This document shows, piece after piece, positions 8,056 to 14,798 of a stretch of 26,268 nt of DNA. This DNA comes from Candidatus Cellulosilyticum pullistercoris (GTDB lineage: Bacteria > Bacillota > Clostridia > Lachnospirales > Cellulosilyticaceae), in contig JAHLFQ010000005.1 in assembly GCA_018883705.1 (NCBI GenBank), forward strand, positions 1 to 26,268, in the 5' to 3' direction. The position numbers and the translations under genes were made by a program. The notes beneath the pieces are model-generated. The model made no database searches and was not told where the DNA came from. It saw nothing but the letters and a program-made list of their open reading frames with translations. Position 1 is the stretch's first letter. Each line of letters begins with the position of its first letter.

Positions 8056-9129
8056 TTATTCATTAGTTACAACTTTTAACTTTTCTGTTTGGTCATAAGT
8101 TGTAAGTGAAGAAATAACATCTTCTAAATCCCCATCTAAAATTTGTTGCAATTTATGAAGGGTTAATCCAATACGGTGATCTGTTACACGACCTTGTGGG
8201 AAGTTATAAGTTCTAATACGTTCACTACGATCTCCTGTACCTACTAAACTTTTCTTTTCTGCAGCCATTTCAGCATGTGCTTTTGCTTGCTCTAAGTCAA
8301 AAAGTCTTGTACGAAGAATCTTAAGTGCTTTTTATTTATTTTTAAGCTGTGATTTTTCATCTTGACAATAAACCATAAGTCCAGTAGGGATATGAAGTGC
8401 ACGTACAGCAGAGTCTGTTGTATTAACGCATTGTCCACCGTTACCAGATGCACGACAAACATCAATACGTACATCATTCATATCTAATTGAACATCTAGT
8501 TCTTCTGCTTCTGGCATAACGGCTACCGTTACAGTTGAGGTATGAATACGTCCACCTGACTCTGTTGCTGGAATACGTTGTACACGATGTACACCACTTT
8601 CATATTTCAATCTTGAGTAAGCACCTTGCCCTTTTACCATGAAAATAACTTCCTTAAATCCACCAATACCATTTTCATTGAGAGACATAAGTTCTGTTTT
8701 CCAACGATTTGCTTCTGCATAATAGCAGTACATACGATAAAGTTCAGCAGCAAAGAGTGCCGCCTCATCTCCACCAGCACCTCCACGAATTTCCATAATA
8801 ACATTTTTTTCATCATTAGGGTCTTTAGGTAGTAGTAAAAGTTTTAATTCATTTTGTAAAGGCTCAACACGTTTTTTGTTTTCAGCAAGCTCTTCTTTTA
8901 CTAATTCTCTAAAATCATCATCTAAATGATCTTCAAGCATCACTAACGCCTCATCTATAGCATTTAAAGTTGCTTTATATTCTTGATATTTTTCAACAAT
9001 ATCCTTTAAATCGCTATGTTCTTTCATCAGCTTTTGCCATCTATCTTGATCTGCAATGATTTCGGGTTGGCTGATTTGGTCATTAATAATGTTAAATTTT
9101 TCAACTAACTCTTCTAACTGATCAAACAT
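8056..9129 (-). pseudogene. prfA: Peptide chain release factor 1, interrupted by an in-frame TAA
   Basis: RF1 recognises UAA and UAG and triggers peptide release. From ATG 9129 (MFDQLEELVEKF; GAGGTG upstream) the frame reads 265 residues, including the PAT stop-recognition motif at about 187-189 and GGQ at about 231-233, then ...CQDEKSQLKNK followed by TAA at 8332-8334. The same frame continues directly with KALKILRTRLFDLEQAKAH and MAAEKK...GTGDRSERIRTYNFPQGRVTDHRIG to a TAA at 8056. The total is 358 codons, the normal RF1 length with no indel. The stop replaces the residue after KNK, usually D/E/A; GAA to TAA is a single base change. Truncation would remove about 92 residues. It may be a nonsense mutation, a sequencing error or readthrough. 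prmC lies just upstream in the same operon. Confidence 0.9.
8332..8334 (-). other. In-frame TAA stop codon inside prfA
   Basis: Codon 266 of the RF1 reading frame is TAA, flanked by AAA AAT AAA upstream and AAA GCA CTT downstream. Homology to RF1 is in the same frame on both sides. Confidence 0.95.
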
Positions 9130-9154
9130 AGTACACCTCTTCTATTTAAATTAA

Positions 9155-10030
9155 TTATTTATTTTTTGCAATAATGACACGGTCGTTACCAGCTAAATCT
9201 TGAAAAAGTTCGATAGCTTCGTAATTTTCATTTTCTAGTATAGTAGTAACCGCTTCACCTTGATTATATCCTATTTCATATGCTAGGAGACCACCTTTTT
9301 TTAAATATTTCTTAGCCTCCTTAGATATCACTCGATAAAAGTATAGTCCATCTCCATCATCTGTAAGTGCTAGATGCGGTTCATGTTCCTTAACTTCTAT
9401 CATTAAATCCAGCATATCTTCTTTAGCAATATAAGGAGGATTTGAAACAATAAGATCTACTTTTTCTCCTTGATAGGCTTGCAGTACATCACTTTTTAAT
9501 ATCGATATAACTTCCTCTAAATGATGATACTTAACATTACGTTTTGTAACTTCTAATGCTTTATCTGATATATCAATAAGTGTCATTTGAAGCCCTTTAA
9601 TATAATGGGCTAGTGAAATCCCAATACATCCTGTTCCTGTACCAATATCTATTCCTTTACGAAACTGTGCGATTTCGTTTTTCTCTAAAAGTTTTTCGAT
9701 AAGTGATTCTGTATCCTGCCTTGGAATTAGAACATTTTCATTAACATAAAAGTTTAATCCCATAAACTCTTGTTCATGAGTAATATATTGCAAAGGTATG
9801 CCTTTTGCTCTTGTTAAAACATAGTCCTTGTATCTTTCTAAATGTTCAGTAGGCATTTGCTTTTGTCTATCTAAAAGCAACTTGGATTCCGTATATTCTA
9901 AAGTATAAAGCATTAAAAGTTTTGCATCAATCTGGGCATCCAAACGACCACTTGTTCTTAACACTTCTTCTGCCCATTTCATAGCATGCCAAATGGAAAT
10001 ACCTTCCTCTAGGCTATGACATTGGTTCAT
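9155..10030 (-). CDS. prmC: Release factor glutamine methyltransferase
   Basis: PrmC (HemK) methylates the glutamine of the GGQ motif in RF1/RF2 using S-adenosylmethionine. The N-terminal helical RF-binding domain covers about 1-80. The SAM motif GIDIGTGTGCIGISLA lies near 126-140, and the catalytic SNPPYIAK is at about 196-203 (NPPY 197-200). I place the start at ATG 10030 (MNQCHSLEEG), nine bases after AAGGAG. An in-frame TTG at 10036 would be only three bases from it. The product is about 291 residues. It overlaps the end of yqhQ by 17 bp, so the two are translationally linked. The next gene, 25 bp downstream, is its substrate gene prfA. This order (prmC-prfA) is common in Bacillota. Confidence 0.94.
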   Translation of the reverse strand: MNQCHSLEEGISIWHAMKWAEEVLRTSGRLDAQIDAKLLMLYTLEYTESKLLLDRQKQMPTEHLERYKDYVLTRAKGIPLQYITHEQEFMGLNFYVNENVLIPRQDTESLIEKLLEKNEIAQFRKGIDIGTGTGCIGISLAHYIKGLQMTLIDISDKALEVTKRNVKYHHLEEVISILKSDVLQAYQGEKVDLIVSNPPYIAKEDMLDLMIEVKEHEPHLALTDDGDGLYFYRVISKEAKKYLKKGGLLAYEIGYNQGEAVTTILENENYEAIELFQDLAGNDRVIIAKNK

Positions 10031-10940
10031 ATTCAAAAACTCCTTCTACTGCTGCAATAGCTACTTCAATCTGCTGATCATCTGGCTCTGCTGTTGTAAA
10101 TACGCGTTGTAACCATAATCCTGGTTTACTTAAAAGATCTGCTAACTTATTATTTGGATTAATTCTTGCCCATCTAATAAATTCATAAGATAGTCCTGAA
10201 ATAAGTGGCAGCATAACAATTCGAATTAAAATACGTTGCCATACAACTTCCGTTGTAAAAACACTGTATACCAAGATACTTACAATCATAACAACAAATA
10301 GAAAACTTGTACCACAACTTTTATGTAGCCTTGTACAGCTTCTAACATTTTCAACAGTAAGAGGTTTTCCCTCTTCTAAACAATTAATACTTTTATGCTC
10401 TGCACCATGATACTGAAATGTTCTTTTAATGTCTTTTACTAAGGTAATAAGCTTCATGTAAGTTAAAAAAAGTATAATTCGTACTGCACCCTCAATAATA
10501 TTTTGTCCAAATAAAGAGATTTTTACAAAGTACTTAACACTTGCACCAATAAGCATAGGTAAAACCATAAAAATTCCGATGGATAATGCAAAAGATAAAA
10601 CCATTACACATCCCATAATTATTTTTTCTGCTTTATCACCTAACTTGTTCACAAGCCAGGTTTCAAACTTACTAGGTTCTTCCTCTATTTCTTCTTCACC
10701 ATATAATTCTGCTGAGAAATTTAATGTTTTAACCCCTAAAATAAGTGATTCTATAAACACTGCTATTCCTCTAAACAAAGGAAGCTTAAAGAGTTTGATA
10801 CGATCCATAATGCTTTTGCATTCTTTTCCCTCTGTGACAATCGTGCCATCTGCTTTTCTGACTGCTACTGCATAATGACTTTTCCCTTTCATCATGACAC
10901 CTTCAAGTACTGCTTGCCCACCGATATTAACTCTTGCCAT
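10014..10940 (-). CDS. DUF1385 family membrane protein (YqhQ-like)
   Basis: A 308-residue membrane protein of the DUF1385 family, known as YqhQ in Bacillus subtilis. The N-terminal signature ARVNIGGQAVLEGVMMKG is diagnostic. Several hydrophobic segments follow at about 50-75, 105-150 and 210-250. The conserved FQYHGAEHKSINCLE and RLHKSCGTSFLF motifs lie in the middle. The molecular function is not established for the family. The start is well supported by AGGAGG six bases before ATG 10940. The gene heads a yqhQ-prmC-prfA operon: it overlaps prmC by 17 bp, and the rpmE terminator lies upstream. Confidence 0.9.
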   Translation of the reverse strand: MARVNIGGQAVLEGVMMKGKSHYAVAVRKADGTIVTEGKECKSIMDRIKLFKLPLFRGIAVFIESLILGVKTLNFSAELYGEEEIEEEPSKFETWLVNKLGDKAEKIIMGCVMVLSFALSIGIFMVLPMLIGASVKYFVKISLFGQNIIEGAVRIILFLTYMKLITLVKDIKRTFQYHGAEHKSINCLEEGKPLTVENVRSCTRLHKSCGTSFLFVVMIVSILVYSVFTTEVVWQRILIRIVMLPLISGLSYEFIRWARINPNNKLADLLSKPGLWLQRVFTTAEPDDQQIEVAIAAVEGVFEYEPMS

Positions 10941-10960
10941 TCGCCTACCTCCTTTTTATA

Positions 10961-10995
10961 ACAAAAAAGGGTTGAGACCATCCTCTCAACCCTTT
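10961..10995 (-). terminator. Terminator after rpmE
   Basis: On the minus strand an inverted repeat AAAGGGTTGAGA / TCTCAACCCTTT (10984-10995 with 10966-10977, 6-nt loop) runs into a T tract. It lies 10 bp past the rpmE stop and before the yqhQ ribosome binding site. Confidence 0.85.
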
Positions 10996-11005
10996 CATGT
11001 AAATA

Positions 11006-11206
11006 TTACATTCCAAATTTTTTGTTGAATTTATCAATTCTACCTTTAGCTGATGCTGCTCTTTGTTTACCTGTGTAGAAAGGATGACATTTTGAACAAA
11101 CCTCTACATTGATAGATTCTTTTGTTGAACGAGTTTCAATAACTGTTCCACAACCATTACAAACAACTGTAACTGCTTCGTATTTTGGTTGGATATCATT
11201 TTTCAC
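11006..11206 (-). CDS. rpmE: 50S ribosomal protein L31 (zinc-binding, C+ form)
   Basis: A 66-residue L31. Four cysteines in two CxxC pairs (VVCNGCG and EVCSKCHPFYTGKQ) mark the zinc-containing C+ paralogue. HPFYTGKQ and FNKKFGM are family-typical. Translation starts with GTG at 11206, supported by AGAGGTG seven bases upstream; no in-frame ATG fits. It has its own consensus promoter (TTGCAA-N17-TATAAT) just downstream of rho and its own terminator, so it is a monocistronic ribosomal gene. Confidence 0.95.
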   Translation of the reverse strand: MKNDIQPKYEAVTVVCNGCGTVIETRSTKESINVEVCSKCHPFYTGKQRAASAKGRIDKFNKKFGM

Positions 11207-11276
11207 TTGAATTCACCTCTTTCATAACCCTGTTCTATGTTAATTTTAACTCTAGCAAATTTGTGACAACGATAGT

Positions 11277-11305
11277 ATTATAGCATGCCTATATTGTCTT
11301 TGCAA
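11277..11305 (-). promoter_or_regulatory. rpmE promoter (TTGCAA-N17-TATAAT)
   Basis: -35 TTGCAA at 11300-11305 and -10 TATAAT at 11277-11282 on the minus strand, 17 bp apart. It lies about 70 bp upstream of the rpmE GTG start, in the rho-rpmE gap. Confidence 0.8.
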
Positions 11306-11332
11306 GTAGTTACCCATAAGATAATAAGAAAA

Positions 11333-12775
11333 CTATGAGTTTTTCTTCATTCGCTCGACAAATTCTTCATTACTTTTATGATGAAGCATGGTCTGTATAA
11401 TATTTTCTGTCACTTCAGAACTATGATTGCGACTCAAATCTTTTCTAATATTATAAGCAACACTCATTTCTTCTGTCGATAAAAGTAAGTCGTCTCTTCT
11501 TGTTCCTGACTTGTAGATATCAATAGCAGGGAAAATCCTTCTTTCTGAAAGGGAGCGATCTAGGACAAGTTCCATATTACCTGTCCCCTTAAATTCTTCA
11601 AAGATAACATCATCCATTTTACTGCCTGTTTCTACAAGAGCTGTCCCTAAGATAGTTAAACTACCACCATTTTCAATTTTTCTAGCAGCACCAAAAAATT
11701 TCTTTGGCATATGAAGTGCTGCAGGATCGAGTCCACCGGACAAAGTTCTTCCACTTGGTGGAATCGTAAGATTATAGGCACGTGCCATACGCGTAATACT
11801 ATCTAATAAAATGACTAAATCTTTACCTTGCTCCACCATTCTTTTAGCACGCTCAAGTACCATTTCCACTACTTGCTTATGGTGTTCAGGTGGCTCATCA
11901 AAAGTAGAAGCAATCACTTTAACATCCAGTCCTTGTATAGAACGACGAATATCTGTTACTTCTTCTGGCCTTTCATCAATAAGTACAACGATTAAAGAGA
12001 CATCTGGATGATTGCATGTAATGGCATTCGCTATTTGTTTAAGTAAAACAGTTTTCCCGGCCTTAGGTGGTGCAACAATCAGCCCTCTTTGTCCTTTTCC
12101 AATAGGTGCCATTAGGTCAATAATACGTGTTGATAACACTTCACTATTAGACTCAAGATGTAATCTTTCTTTTGGGAAAACTGGAATGAGGCTTTCAAAG
12201 TTAGGACGATACTTTGCCTTTTCTGGCTTATCCCCATTTACTTTGTGCACATAAAGTAGCGCGCCTGCCTTTTCACCCTCTTTAGGTTTTCTAATATCTC
12301 CTTCAATCCAGTCTCCTGTTTTTAAATTAAAGCGACGAATTTGTGAAATGGACACATAGATATCATTTTCTCCTCGCATAAAGTTCTGAGCTCGTAGGAA
12401 CCCATAACCATCTGCCATAATTTCTAAAATGCCCTCTCCTTTGATTCTGTCATTTCTCGTCATTTCTTCCGAAACATCTTCTATGACTTCTTCCAAATCT
12501 TCAGATGTTTTTTGAATTAGTGACTTATTTGATATAGATTCTACTAGACTTTCTTCAAGCCTATCTTCTTTATGAACTTCTTCTTTTTCGTTTCTTAATT
12601 GCTTTTGAGCTACATCAAGAGCACTCTGGTTTTCTTTATTTATTACAACGGAGTTATTTTCATCGTTTAGAACTTGTATTAGCTCACTTTTTCTCATTTT
12701 ATTAATATTTTTTATCCCTAAAGTCTTCGCTATTTCCTTAAGTTGGATTAGCGTCATACTTTCCCAATCACTCAT
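11333..12775 (-). CDS. rho: Transcription termination factor Rho
   Basis: A hexameric RNA-dependent ATPase that ends transcription. The 480-residue product has a Rho_N SAP-like domain at about 1-40 (MTLIQLKEIAKTLGIKNINK) and an acidic linker at about 41-110. The cold-shock-like RNA-binding domain spans about 112-185 (GILEIMADGYGFLR, NDIYVSISQI). The ATPase core has P-loop APPKAGKT at about 235-242, VVLIDERPEEVTD and LLDSITRMARAYN, then the secondary RNA-site GSKMDDVIFEEFKGTGNMEL. Motifs are intact. The 5' leader holds a terminator-like hairpin, possibly ending the upstream EAL gene or attenuating rho. The gene precedes rpmE, yqhQ, prmC and prfA, a conserved Bacillota neighbourhood. Confidence 0.97.
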   Translation of the reverse strand: MSDWESMTLIQLKEIAKTLGIKNINKMRKSELIQVLNDENNSVVINKENQSALDVAQKQLRNEKEEVHKEDRLEESLVESISNKSLIQKTSEDLEEVIEDVSEEMTRNDRIKGEGILEIMADGYGFLRAQNFMRGENDIYVSISQIRRFNLKTGDWIEGDIRKPKEGEKAGALLYVHKVNGDKPEKAKYRPNFESLIPVFPKERLHLESNSEVLSTRIIDLMAPIGKGQRGLIVAPPKAGKTVLLKQIANAITCNHPDVSLIVVLIDERPEEVTDIRRSIQGLDVKVIASTFDEPPEHHKQVVEMVLERAKRMVEQGKDLVILLDSITRMARAYNLTIPPSGRTLSGGLDPAALHMPKKFFGAARKIENGGSLTILGTALVETGSKMDDVIFEEFKGTGNMELVLDRSLSERRIFPAIDIYKSGTRRDDLLLSTEEMSVAYNIRKDLSRNHSSEVTENIIQTMLHHKSNEEFVERMKKNS

Positions 12776-12810
12776 TTATAATAACTCCTTTAAGTAAATT
12801 TTATAAAGAA

Positions 12811-12837
12811 AAATAACAAGGACCTCCCTTGTTATTT
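12811..12837 (-). terminator. Terminator-like hairpin between the EAL gene and rho
   Basis: An 11-bp inverted repeat AAATAACAAGG / CCTTGTTATTT (12811-12821 with 12827-12837) with a T-rich run following on the minus strand. It can end the EAL-gene transcript; if the promoter at 12877-12906 is real it also lies in the rho leader. Confidence 0.75.
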
Positions 12838-12876
12838 AAATACTCTTTTGAATATATATTTTCTATGTCTTTAGAT

Positions 12877-12906
12877 AGTGTAACATATTCATCCTTATGA
12901 TTTCAA
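12877..12906 (-). promoter_or_regulatory. Candidate rho promoter (TTGAAA-N18-TACACT)
   Basis: -35 TTGAAA at 12901-12906 and a weak -10 TACACT at 12877-12882 on the minus strand, between the EAL gene stop codon and the hairpin upstream of rho. Only moderately close to consensus. Confidence 0.35.
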
Positions 12907-12926
12907 GATACTGTCTTAAAATGTCT

Positions 12927-14630
12927 TTATAAATAGAAATTAAAGTACTTTTCTTCAATTTGTGCAGCAGTAATCGGCTTGTCCCACAAGAACCCTTGTC
13001 CCATCTCACACCCTAATGCACTCATTACATCAAGCTGTTCTTCACTTTCTATCCCTTCCGCAATGGTTTTCAAATCAAGTGTTCTAGCAATGGAAATAAT
13101 AGCTTCTACAATCGTACGATCTTTCGCATTAGCTACTATTTCTCTAATAAACGAAATGTCTATCTTTAAATGATCAAACATAAACTTCTTTAAATAGCCA
13201 ATTGAGGCATAGCCTGTTCCAAAATCATCAATGGAAATAGCAAATCCATAAGTCTTTAATTCTTCAATGATTAACTGTGTGATTCCTACATCTTCCATAA
13301 CTGTCGTTTCGGTAATTTCTAGTACAATATAGCGTGAAGGTATATCATACTTCTGAAGCACATTTTTAATATCTTTGGCTAAGTTAGGATTTTTGAATTG
13401 TAAGGCTGATAAATTCACAGATACAGGCACTACATCATATCCTTTATTTAACCATTCTCTAAGTTGTATACACACCTTTTCTAAAATACGTATACCTACC
13501 TTCTCAATCAGATGCATTTTCTCTAGGTTCTCAATAAATGCTGAAGGGAAAACAATCTCTCCATTTTCTTTTCTTCTTCTCACCAAAGCTTCCATACCTA
13601 CTAATTTTTCTTCTTTTAATTCCACAAAAGGTTGATAATAGACAATAAACTCATCATTTTCTACAGCTAACTGTAAATCTGTTTCTATTTGTAAACTATT
13701 TTCTACTTCTTCTTGTATCCCTTTAGAATAATACATATAAGGTACTATACCTTTTTGTTTTTTGGCATGGAGTAGTGCAATTTGTGCCCTATCAATAAGC
13801 TGTAAGCTCTGTAAGGAATCATTTGGATAAAACGCAACACCTGATTTAAACTCTACATACATATGACGATTATGAATTTGTATCGGTTCATTCATCATAT
13901 GATGTATCTTCATTAAGAAAGTACCAACTTGCACCTCATCTTTTACATCTTGTTCTATAATAGCAAATACATTACCTCCATATTTAAAGATTTCTTGATT
14001 TTCATTTAATTCTCTTTTAATACGATCTCCAACTTCTTTAATAATATGGTCACCAATTCCCATTCCATAAGTATTATTGATTTCACTTAATTTTCGAATA
14101 TCCAATAAGCTCACTGCAAATTTAGTTTTATTTTTCTTTGATTTATGTATTTGTTTATTTAATCTTTCAATAAAAACTTTATGATTTGGATAGTTGGTAA
14201 GTGCATCAAAATAATTTGCTTTGTACACTTCTTCTTTAAGCCTTTGAGTATTAGTAATATCCTTAGAAATACAAACATAATACTCTAAATTATCATTATC
14301 CCATACAGTTGTCAGTAAATTAGCTAAATAGAGGCGCTTATTTCCCTGCACAAATCGATTGGTAATAAACTCAAAACGTTCTCCTTTATTAATGAAATTC
14401 TGTATATGCTTTAAAGTCTCATCATCTGATAAATCTACTCCCACAAACATACACATATCTTCACCAAGTACTGCTTCTTTTGTAGTACAGCAATCTTTAA
14501 AAACAGTATCGTTAGCATAAACAATTTTTCCTGATTTATCACTAATAATAACCCAATCTTCCATTTCATTCACAATTTTACCTAAGATATCTATTAGTGT
14601 AGACTCATTTATATCATTAAGTTCTTTCAT
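12927..14630 (-). CDS. PAS-GGDEF-EAL cyclic-di-GMP phosphodiesterase (degenerate GGDEF)
   Basis: A 567-residue signalling protein. A PAS domain lies at about 10-130 (DKSGKIVYANDTVF, YVCISKDIT). A GGDEF domain lies at about 140-295, where the active-site motif reads GGNVF instead of GGDEF, so cyclase activity is unlikely. The EAL domain covers about 315-560 and keeps the hallmarks: GMEALVR, VNLSALQF, LEITETTVMED, SIDDFGTGYASIGYLKK, LKIDISFI and AEGIESEEQ with MGQGFLWDKP. These fit an active phosphodiesterase that degrades c-di-GMP. No membrane segment or signal peptide is evident, so it is probably cytosolic and senses through PAS. Start ATG 14630 follows GAGGTGA. An extended -10 promoter lies about 60 bp upstream. 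It is transcribed alone. Confidence 0.92.
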   Translation of the reverse strand: MKELNDINESTLIDILGKIVNEMEDWVIISDKSGKIVYANDTVFKDCCTTKEAVLGEDMCMFVGVDLSDDETLKHIQNFINKGERFEFITNRFVQGNKRLYLANLLTTVWDNDNLEYYVCISKDITNTQRLKEEVYKANYFDALTNYPNHKVFIERLNKQIHKSKKNKTKFAVSLLDIRKLSEINNTYGMGIGDHIIKEVGDRIKRELNENQEIFKYGGNVFAIIEQDVKDEVQVGTFLMKIHHMMNEPIQIHNRHMYVEFKSGVAFYPNDSLQSLQLIDRAQIALLHAKKQKGIVPYMYYSKGIQEEVENSLQIETDLQLAVENDEFIVYYQPFVELKEEKLVGMEALVRRRKENGEIVFPSAFIENLEKMHLIEKVGIRILEKVCIQLREWLNKGYDVVPVSVNLSALQFKNPNLAKDIKNVLQKYDIPSRYIVLEITETTVMEDVGITQLIIEELKTYGFAISIDDFGTGYASIGYLKKFMFDHLKIDISFIREIVANAKDRTIVEAIISIARTLDLKTIAEGIESEEQLDVMSALGCEMGQGFLWDKPITAAQIEEKYFNFYL

Positions 14631-14684
14631 TTTTCACCTCATGCTAATTTTAGAAGATTTAGAATAAATAAATTCTTACAAGAT

Positions 14685-14711
14685 ATTATACCATAATTTT
14701 TCTTAGCGCAA
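14685..14711 (-). promoter_or_regulatory. Promoter of the EAL-domain gene
   Basis: A TATAAT -10 (14685-14690, minus strand) preceded by TGG, an extended -10. A TTGCGC -35-like hexamer (14706-14711) lies at a short 15-bp spacing. Confidence 0.6.
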
Positions 14712-14740
14712 CATTTTTTCCTTTATATTTCGTGTTAAAT

Positions 14741-14791
14741 AAAAGGTAGTCTGAAATATAGGTCAAACCTATGCTCTCATAAACTACCTTT
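14741..14791 (-). terminator. Probable terminator after the Lon-like protease gene
   Basis: Outer arms AAAGGTAGT (14742-14750) and ACTACCTTT (14783-14791) enclose an inner ATAGGT-CAA-ACCTAT hairpin. The minus strand ends in TTTTATTT. It lies 8 bp past the gene's stop codon. Confidence 0.6.
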
Positions 14792-14798
14792 CTCTTAT

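Noticed and set aside
8056..8268. Split RF1 made from an internal start at ATG 8268
   Set aside because: No convincing ribosome binding site precedes this ATG, and about 20 conserved residues between the stop and this ATG would be lost.
8332..8334. Recoding of UAA as a sense codon (variant code or special amino acid)
   Set aside because: Many genes in the window end in TAA at the expected C-terminus (udk, prmC, rpmE, tex), so UAA works as a stop here. Selenocysteine and pyrrolysine use UGA and UAG, not UAA.
8292..8477. Frameshift or alternative frame as the explanation for the broken prfA
   Set aside because: RF1 homology continues in exactly the same frame after the TAA, and total length is normal. 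A frameshift would need a second compensating shift; substitution or readthrough is simpler.
9155..9169. Identical AAA AAT AAA TAA ending in prmC and at the premature prfA stop
   Set aside because: Lys/Asn codons in AT-rich DNA give this by chance; no longer similarity flanks the two sites.
10579..10875. 98-codon open frame on the plus strand, opposite yqhQ, and similar opposite-strand frames elsewhere
   Set aside because: They lie antisense to well-supported genes, lack ribosome binding sites and family features, and reflect codon bias of the real gene.
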